This document shows, piece by piece, positions 57,433-64,000 of a stretch of 64,000 bases of DNA. Under the pieces are notes generated by a model. The model did not search any database. It was not told the origin of the DNA and saw only the letters and a list, made by a program, of their open reading frames with translations. Position 1 is the first letter of the stretch; each line of letters begins with the position of its first letter. The DNA is from Nymphalis io (taxonomy: Eukaryota; Arthropoda; Insecta; Lepidoptera; Nymphalidae): NCBI RefSeq assembly GCF_905147045.1, contig NC_065895.1, forward strand, positions 9,801,001-9,865,000. The letters are read 5' to 3'. A program made the translations under genes and the position numbers.

Positions 57433-58090
57433 GTGTAATATTTTTGATGAAACTTTTTGCACTATTACTCCATTATTTATAATAGATTGTCTTTGATATA
57501 TTGTCTTTCCGTCGCGATGATTACAAAAATAAGTAGGAAATTAAATGAATATATAATTAAATTACAAAGGGTAACTTATTGATAATGTAGGAAGAATATT
57601 TTAGTATATAACTTCAATTAGGCTTTATGTTTTCTATAACAATAAACAAAGATACAAATATAACTCTCTACTGCATATATAAGGAATAAAATACCTCATT
57701 TACATAATTAGAAGTAAATTAAACGGATTTTACTTCATGTACTCCTTTTAAAATGTTCATTAATATTTTCGTCTATTCATTTCGAAACTGTGAAATGTAA
57801 AAGCATCCTGAATAATTCTGAGTTGAACGGCACGAGCTATGCCTTTATGTGATGTTTTTATTGTTTTTCCAATGCTCTGTTCATAGTTTTTTTTGACGGT
57901 ACTTTTATATTCGTGAATAATTGCATATTTATCATATATTCATATAAAAACGTTTTTGTCTTTGATAGCGTCATGCGAATATAATAACTATATCTATTAT
58001 AATATTGTAAAAGTTATGCATTTACAATATTACGTACATATAACGTCAATATGCTTAAAACGATTGTATTATAAAAGTCTCAATACTAAA
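57433..58090. other. AT-rich stretch, nothing recognised
   Basis: No gene or repeat was seen. Confidence 0.5.
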
Positions 58091-58382
58091 TGGTGGTAGG
58101 GATTTGTCCAAGCTCGTCGGGGTAGGTACCACCCACTCATCAGATATTCTACCGCAAAACAGCAGTACTTGGTATTGTTGTGTTCCGGTTTGAAGGGTGA
58201 GTGAGCCAGTGTAATTACAGGCACAAGGGACATAACATCTTAGTTCCCAAGGTTGGTGGCGCACTGGCGATGTAAGCGATGGTTAACATTTCTTACAATG
58301 CCAATGCATATGGACGTTGGTGAACACTTACTACCAGGTGGCCTATATGCTCATCCGCCTTCCTATTCTATAAAAAAAAAAC
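58091..58382 (+). mobile_element. Family A, full-length copy
   Basis: 'tggtggtagggatttgtcca', 'ggtaggtaccacccactcat', 'gtgttccggtttgaagggtg', 'acatcttagttcccaaggtt', and the 3' end 'ccgccttcctattctataaa' with poly(A). About 290 bp, close to the apparent consensus. The minus frame 58055-58264 is repeat sequence. Confidence 0.9.
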
Positions 58383-58541
58383 TAAAGGCGGCAAGCTGAA
58401 ATAAAATGAACACAAACATTATCATTAATACGTTAAATAAACAGTCAATTTAATGTTATTAAAATAAGAGTTTTCTTTTACATTAAATACTTCAAAAGTA
58501 TATGGAAAAAAATATTTTAACTACTACTAAACAAATTAATA

Positions 58542-58724
58542 ATGACCACGTGGAATAGTGGACCATGTGAACGAAATATTGGTAAGTATATTAGTGAATT
58601 TGTGATTCACAATTTCGATTCTCTGGACGAAATATTAACCAGCTGCGTTGACACCAGTGGAGGCAGTATCCGACATGTTTTAGAAATGTTTGCTATTACT
58701 AAGAGTTCCAAGCTTTTTAATTAA
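58542..58724 (+). CDS. 60-codon ORF, unrecognised
   Basis: A complete frame begins MTTWNSGPCERNIGKYISEF and includes a SLDEILTSCVDTSGGSIR stretch before the end KSSKLFN. The residue mix is protein-like and the sequence is less AT-rich than its surroundings. No domain is recognised; no splice sites, promoter or poly(A) signal was tied to it. It may be a gene fragment. Confidence 0.2.
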   Translation: MTTWNSGPCERNIGKYISEFVIHNFDSLDEILTSCVDTSGGSIRHVLEMFAITKSSKLFN

Positions 58725-59939
58725 TGTCAGAAAGGTAAAATCTAGAATATGCGCGCCGTTTGTTTACTACAGCGTTTAACTAAACTATATACATAGACAG
58801 TTATTTTAATATTATTTCAAAGACAAATTTATATTGTGAACTTATAATTTAAGCCCCTTAACTCATTTATTAACGAATACGTAAAGCAAATATTCCGGAA
58901 AAGTACCAGTAAAGAAGAAGTTCTTAGGATATTAATACAAGTCGTTTCAAAGGCCACATAAGAAAGTTACCGCAAAGCGAAGCGGTATTAAGTTTGACTG
59001 ATACTTTGCGAATGTAGGCGTCTCTCAATGCGACATTAATAATATGATTGATTAATATGAATTTGTACTATGAAATATATATTTTACTTCCTATGTTATT
59101 TAAATAATATGTATGTGTAGGTGTAAATACATACGCAACCCTGACCCTATTCTAATTTGAATATTTTCAAGGAAAATCTAAAACACACACATACATTGTG
59201 TACATATTTCTTGCATAAGGCATTTATTTTTTTCACTATGATATTATCTACCTATCATACGTTAATGGTACAATGCCAGCAACGTTTACGTTTGCCAACA
59301 ACTGTACAAAATTTTAACTCAATCTGAAATACGCGAACGCATAGCCCACAAACAAAGATAAGCATTCATTTTTATATAAAATATTTACTTTATATAACGT
59401 GATTTACAATAAAAACTATATTTATTTAAACGTATCATTATAATCTGATCTTTGTACAAAAAGAAAAAATTATGTTTGTATTGTGTCCTTCAATACAAGA
59501 GGTTTTTAGAAATCCTTATTCTATATAATCCGTGCGAAGCCGGATTGGGTAGTTAGTATTTTATAAAAAGAGGCTTACAAGTATTTAAGAGAAAATACTT
59601 CGCCAAAACTTGTTACTGTAATAAAACCGTGTTTAGTTTTTACTTACGATATTCGTAGAACGCTCTAGTAATAATCTCTCTTGTAGATAATATGAACTTT
59701 TATTAATTCCTACAATTTAATAAAGAATAAAATTAGTTTGAAAATTTATTAACTTGTATTTTATTTAAGTAACTACAAAATAATGATTATGCACTGCTAA
59801 ATGTGAACACAGAATTAACGTTATATATTTATATCTTGGAATTCATTTCCTTTATAGATAAGACACATAGCTCGCCCCTTAATTACATATCTAGTTATTA
59901 TGGAAATCTTTTTAGTAAACAATAGTCAGACACAAAGAG
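58725..59939. other. AT-rich stretch, one Helitron-like fragment
   Basis: At about 59519-59560 'tataatccgtgcgaagccgg' followed by attgggtagttagtatttta resembles a Helitron-type end. Otherwise nothing was recognised. Confidence 0.4.
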
Positions 59940-60060
59940 CAGCCTGTAGCTCTGTGACGTCATTCCGCGCGCTGACGTCAAAGCCTGCGTACATGTGGGT
60001 CAATAGAACGCCAGCTCGGCCGGGGAGAACCTGCAGCTAGAAATAGGTCACAACCCTAAA
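59940..60060. promoter_or_regulatory. GC-rich segment with two full CRE octamers
   Basis: TGACGTCA occurs at 59955-59962 and 59973-59980, 18 bp start to start, with a CG-rich spacer. This octamer is the consensus site for CREB/ATF-type bZIP factors. An E-box (catgtg) near 59992 and nuclear-receptor-like half sites (gggtca near 59996, aggtca near 60044) follow within 90 bp. No known repeat matches. It could be a promoter or enhancer for a gene outside the window; direction is unknown. Confidence 0.45.
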
Positions 60061-60919
60061 AATCCGGCGCTTTATTCAAACGACATTCACATTCGGCTGG
60101 GTTATTTTCAACACCATAAGCCCAGCACTTTATCCCATATTTTTATCTTTAAGACGGGATGGATAATAAAAGAAATCTGCAATCGTAAAAAAAGATTGTT
60201 TTATCAACGCTTTAATAACGATTCGCGAAAACAAAGAAAACTAAAATAGCCTTTTTTATGGACTCGAAGACAATATTTTGTAATTATACACAATATTTGA
60301 TTGTTTTACACGAATTAAATATTAAAACGAAAACGCGTAAATAATATTAAAAAAAAATATTATTTCATATTTATAAAAAAAAACCATTTAAAAATGGATT
60401 TGGACATTTTTTTAATAATTGTATATCCTAATATATTGGAATATGCTAATATTTGTCAATACATAAACAAGGATGTAATACAAAAAAATCTTAAATTGAA
60501 TATTTGTATGAAAATTTAGTAAAACGTTTTCTGTAAAATTAATTAAAGAAAACAATTTACTTGAGATTAATTAAAAGCCTTACAATTAGCAACGTTAAGA
60601 TATTATTTAGGAATTGTTTAAGAAAAGAAACTTCCAAGTCGTCGAGAGTAATGAGTACTTACTAAAATGTTTTAAGGAAAAAAGAATAGATAGAAGTTTT
60701 TTTTTTACTTGAAGGAATATTTACAAATGACGTAATTTACAAAGGGAAAAATTAATCTGGATTTTTTAGTGAAAATGCGGTGTTTTTTGTAAAGATTTTA
60801 GCATCTCTTTTTAGATATTTTTAAATAATGATTTTTTAAACCACATCAAGTATTTAAATTCATCTTCGTAGTAAATAATTGTTATAATATATTGACACTA
60901 ATGGTATAGTTTTCAGGTT
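60061..60919. other. AT-rich stretch, nothing recognised
   Basis: The first 60 bp continue the less AT-rich segment. The rest is low complexity with poly-A and poly-T runs. Confidence 0.45.
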
Positions 60920-61100
60920 ATATGGATGAAGACACGGCGTTAATCCCCTCGAATCTTGGGTCAGGTCGATACAAGTTTATGATGAGTAACATATATTGGG
61001 CGCGCCTGGGGGTCAGTCCAGCTCTTATGCTATGACGGTAAACGGTATGACGATCCCCCGTTCTTTACTCTAACAACTCCGTTTATGCGCGGCGCGTTTA
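60920..61100. other. Moderately GC-rich patch, unknown
   Basis: It contains ttgggcgcgcctgggggtca, a TAATCC-type homeodomain motif (cgttaatccc) and atgcgcggcgcgttta. No ORF and no repeat family was found. A conserved non-coding element is possible. Confidence 0.25.
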
Positions 61101-61303
61101 CTTTATACTTCATTGTAAGATATTATTACAAATTAATAAGATATGTAGTAAGACATATTTTTTTTATAAAATTAATTACATATGAGCGAACTAAAATGTG
61201 TGAAATTTAAGCTATCGATATCGAGATGAAATTTAATTTATTTAACAATTTTACAAAAAATAAATATTTAATTTTTATATTTAATTATATTTAAGACGAA
61301 TTC

Positions 61304-61590
61304 TTGGTGGAATTCTAGGGCTTTGCGCAAGCCCGTCCGGGTAGGTACCACCTACTCATCATATATTCTACCGCCAAACAACAATACATAATATTGTTGC
61401 GTTCCTGTTTGAAGAATGAGTGAGCCAGTGTAACTACAGGCACAAGGTACATAGCATCTTGGTTCCCAAGTTTGGTGCCGCACTGGCGATGTTAGGAATG
61501 GTTAATACTTCTTACATCGCCAGTGTCAATGGTGGTGACCACTTAACATCAGGTGGCCTATTTGCCCGTCCTACCTATACCATAAAAAAA
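61304..61590 (+). mobile_element. Family A, full-length copy
   Basis: 'ttggtggaattctagggctt', gcccgtccgggtaggtacca, 'gaagaatgagtgagccagtg' and 'ggttcccaagtttggtgccg', ending 'cctacctataccataaaaaaa'-like. Slightly diverged. Confidence 0.85.
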
Positions 61591-62320
61591 TCACACTAAC
61601 TATATTGTACATAAAAAAGATGGATTATAAAGATCATCGCAGGGATTTAGAAAGCCCAGGTGCTTAATAAAATTCCGGTCTTCGTGAAACATCGTACCCA
61701 CTTCGAAATTATCCGAACGAATTTACAGCCGTTAACAGAGATGAGTTTATCTTTTAATTTTAAGCGCACAGATATGACACCTGCTACTTCTTTTATATGG
61801 TTATAACCATATATTATACTTTTGACGTATTTCCTTACGTCTTATTATATCTTAAAATATGTATTATATAACTATATTTGAATATATGTAAAATAAATTT
61901 CTTTCAAGTATTATTAATTAAGCTACATATAAAAGTGAAAGCTTGTGCGTTCGGGTTGTCACTAGTGTGTTACTCGATTATGCTGATTAGTCGGATTCTA
62001 TGGAAGATATATATGTGCATAGTATGTAGAATTTATATTTTTTTATACATAATATAATATGTTTTATAGTTAATTAATTAAATTTTTGTATATGGAATTT
62101 AACCATTCTTCTTTTCGGACTTCTATGGCTTAATTTAATTTAAAAAAATATTTACTTTTTTTATTGTATGACATTTAGTTAGCGAATTAATCTTTACTAA
62201 TATATATTATATACCTTAAGACTTCTTTGTTTGTTCAACTAATAATTCTACTAAAAATAAACGTTTCGCGTTAAAGGGTCCATTTATTGATAAAAGTTAA
62301 TACTTAACATGTATACTGTG
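61591..62320. other. AT-rich stretch, nothing recognised
   Basis: A small palindrome ttatatggttataaccatatattat-like lies at about 61790-61815. No gene or repeat family was seen. Confidence 0.45.
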
Positions 62321-62331
62321 ACCAACCAAGC

Positions 62332-62645
62332 CGTAACCGTAACCGTAACAGCCTGTGAATGTCCCACTGCTGGGCTAAAGGCCTCCTCTCCTCTTTTTGA
62401 GGAGAAGGTTTGGAGCTTATTCCACCACGCTGCTCCAATGCGGGTTGGTAGAATTCACATGTGGCAGAATTTCAGTGAAATTAGACACATACAGGTTTCC
62501 TCACGATGTTTTCCTTCACCCTAAAGCACGAGATGAATTATAATCACAAATTAAGCACATGAAAATTCAGTGGTGCTTGCCCGGGTTTGAACCCACGATC
62601 ATCGGTTAAGATTCACGCGTTCTTACCACAGGGCCATCTCGGCTT
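62332..62645 (-). mobile_element. SINE family B, full copy with 11-bp target duplication
   Basis: It starts with a (CCGTAA)3-like tail, then gcctgtgaatgtcccactgc and 'gaggagaaggtttggagctt'. The B box is gggtttgaacccacgatca and the head ends agggccatctcggctt. accaaccaagc at 62321-62331 and 62646-62656 flanks it exactly. The plus frame 62309-62524 is SINE sequence. Confidence 0.92.
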
Positions 62646-62765
62646 ACCAACCAAGCGGAGAAAGGGTATTTACGATAATTTATTGTCTTATAACTTATTG
62701 CTACAAAACAACGATGTTATATTTGTTAATCTTTAATACAAAGATACACCGTTGTCTGTACAATA

Positions 62766-63029
62766 AAGTAATAATAATAATATCCTGGGACATTATTCAC
62801 ACACGGCCATCTGATCCCAAATTAAGCAGACTTGTGCTATGGAAACCAGACAACTGAAATACTTCATATACTACTTTTAGTTCGTAAATACATACTTATA
62901 TATTTATTTATATATTTACATCTAGACTCAGGACAAACAGACATGTTCATGCATATAAATGTCTGTCCTGGGTGGGAATCGAACCCACAACTTTCGGCGT
63001 GAAAGGCAAGTACGCCAACCGGCTCCTTA
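62766..63029 (-). mobile_element. SINE family C copy
   Basis: AAT-repeat tail, 'tcctgggacattattcacac', 'acggccatctgatcccaaat', then the B box region ('gggtgggaatcgaaccca') and a shortened A box (tacgccaaccggctcc). It lacks a few bp in the head. Confidence 0.88.
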
Positions 63030-63418
63030 AAAGTCAAAACAAACGAATAGACAAACTTTAATATACGTAGTGAATTGAAGAAATTGACGAATGTTTAGTA
63101 CAATAGTGTTGATACATCACATTTGAAGTAACGTTTCACTAATATCTTTAATACTAGTCTGAAATTTACAATAATGAAGTCATGTATCATGCTGAATACA
63201 TGCAACTAGACATTATTTCATTCCTGAGATATTTAGCAAGAGTTTCATTGTTGGGATGCATAGCAACCGTTTTATTAAGGCTATATAAAAGCAGATATCT
63301 TTACCCTTAAATAGTATTTAGGATTTATTAAACCTTAAATGGTTTTGTTTGATGCAGCATAACAATGAAAAATTTAATTTAACCAATTAATCACTTTGTA
63401 AATAATATATAGTAAAGT
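63030..63418. other. AT-rich stretch, nothing recognised
   Basis: No gene or repeat was seen. Confidence 0.5.
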
Positions 63419-63435
63419 TAGGGTTATATATTAAT

Positions 63436-63616
63436 CACGGTTGCATGCGCAAGCGATCCCGTGGCGCTCCTCATTAAGATGGAAAGGGTACCGATGGTTT
63501 TTTAGTAGGTATTTCGATGTTCGAGCGCACTCGGCGCCTTGGACACCGGCGAGCCCCACATATCTCCCCACTGTTCCCGTGAGAAAAATGTGTAATGCGT
63601 TTTTCCAGCGTGAAAA
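63436..63616 (+). mobile_element. Short R1-type 3'-tail insertion with 17-bp duplication
   Basis: 181 bp lie between two exact copies of tagggttatatattaat (63419-63435 and 63617-63633). The insert shares gcatgcgcaagcgatcccgt-like sequence, the 'ccgatggttttttagtaggt' section and 'cggcgagccccacatatctc' with the R1 3' UTR at 51030-51150. It is either a 5'-truncated R1-clade copy or a SINE that uses an R1 tail. ORF 63441-63632 is part of it. Confidence 0.9.
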
Positions 63617-63633
63617 TAGGGTTATATATTAAT

Positions 63634-64000
63634 GGTTATATGTTATGAAAACGCGATTCTTAAAAAAGTTTTCACGATATTAAAAAAAACAGCGTTCGTA
63701 TAGCGTGGAATTTAACTGCGATTTGTATGGAATGAAAACAACGACATCTAGTGACAATTATCAAAATACTATACAAATCATAGTTGGCGTCAATGCTATC
63801 GAATAAGTTAAACCGCACTAGGTACATTGCATTCAAAGCATACTTTACATACCAATGATTTTTTTATAATAACCAAATTTAATAGACTATGGGTACTGTG
63901 TTTTTCCTTTTAAAAACCCAACGCTCGACACTCGTGCCGCTGAACCGATGCATTGTTCATGTTGTAAATACAGTTCATTTCACCGTACGTCCCTGTAGAA
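63634..64000. other. Window end, nothing recognised
   Basis: AT-rich with a less AT-rich last 100 bp (cgctcgacactcgtgccgct). No gene was seen. Confidence 0.45.

Noticed and set aside
1..64000. CRISPR array, bacterial operon or viral genome
   Set aside because: There are no regularly spaced repeats with unique spacers, no dense gene packing and no viral genes. The intron-containing gene and SINEs show animal nuclear DNA.

Overview
This is AT-rich nuclear DNA from an insect, almost certainly a lepidopteran (moth or butterfly). The evidence is one conserved intron-containing animal gene, several dispersed tRNA-derived SINE families, R1- and RTE-clade non-LTR retrotransposon remnants, and non-autonomous Helitron-like pieces ending in CTAG. 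I see no bacterial or viral gene organisation, no CRISPR array and no rRNA. Species and chromosome cannot be named from the sequence alone.

The one gene I can assign is on the + strand at 38485-41502. Its three phase-0 coding exons (38485-38661, 39268-39414, 41266-41502) encode a 186-residue Tctex1/dynein light chain Tctex-type family protein, with an AATAAA signal at 41619. Its introns hold old SINE copies. A few other short reading frames look coding (35900-36238 minus, 42338-42508, 10451-10559, 52793-52931, 58542-58724), but I recognise none of them and they may be chance ORFs, exons of unseen genes or relics.

Most recognisable sequence is repetitive. Letters A-F and X are labels used only here. 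Family A is a poly(A)-ended retroposon of about 290 bp without obvious pol III boxes; it is the most abundant, with more than 20 copies or fragments. Families B, C and D are SINEs with tRNA-like heads (A and B boxes). Several copies keep target-site duplications: B at 19570, 40238, 46980 and 62332, and D at 15465. R1-clade pieces are an endonuclease fragment (20350-20835), a reverse transcriptase C-terminal part with 3' UTR (50343-51171), and a short 3'-tail insertion with a perfect 17-bp duplication (63436-63616). RTE tails lie at 5981-6186 (minus) and 48481-48620 (plus). Helitron-like pieces lie at 43380-43640 and 55206-55425.

The unusual features are structural. There are two perfect long-arm palindromes (27 bp and 31 bp arms), several fold-back SINE pairs, a perfect 171-bp direct duplication (52845-53191), a diverged direct repeat flanking a GC-rich block (28090-29390), a SINE inside another SINE (2119-2675), a GC-rich island bounded by inverted ends (1053-1250), and a GC-rich segment with two full CRE octamers (59940-60060). 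The remaining stretches are AT-rich with no gene I can support.
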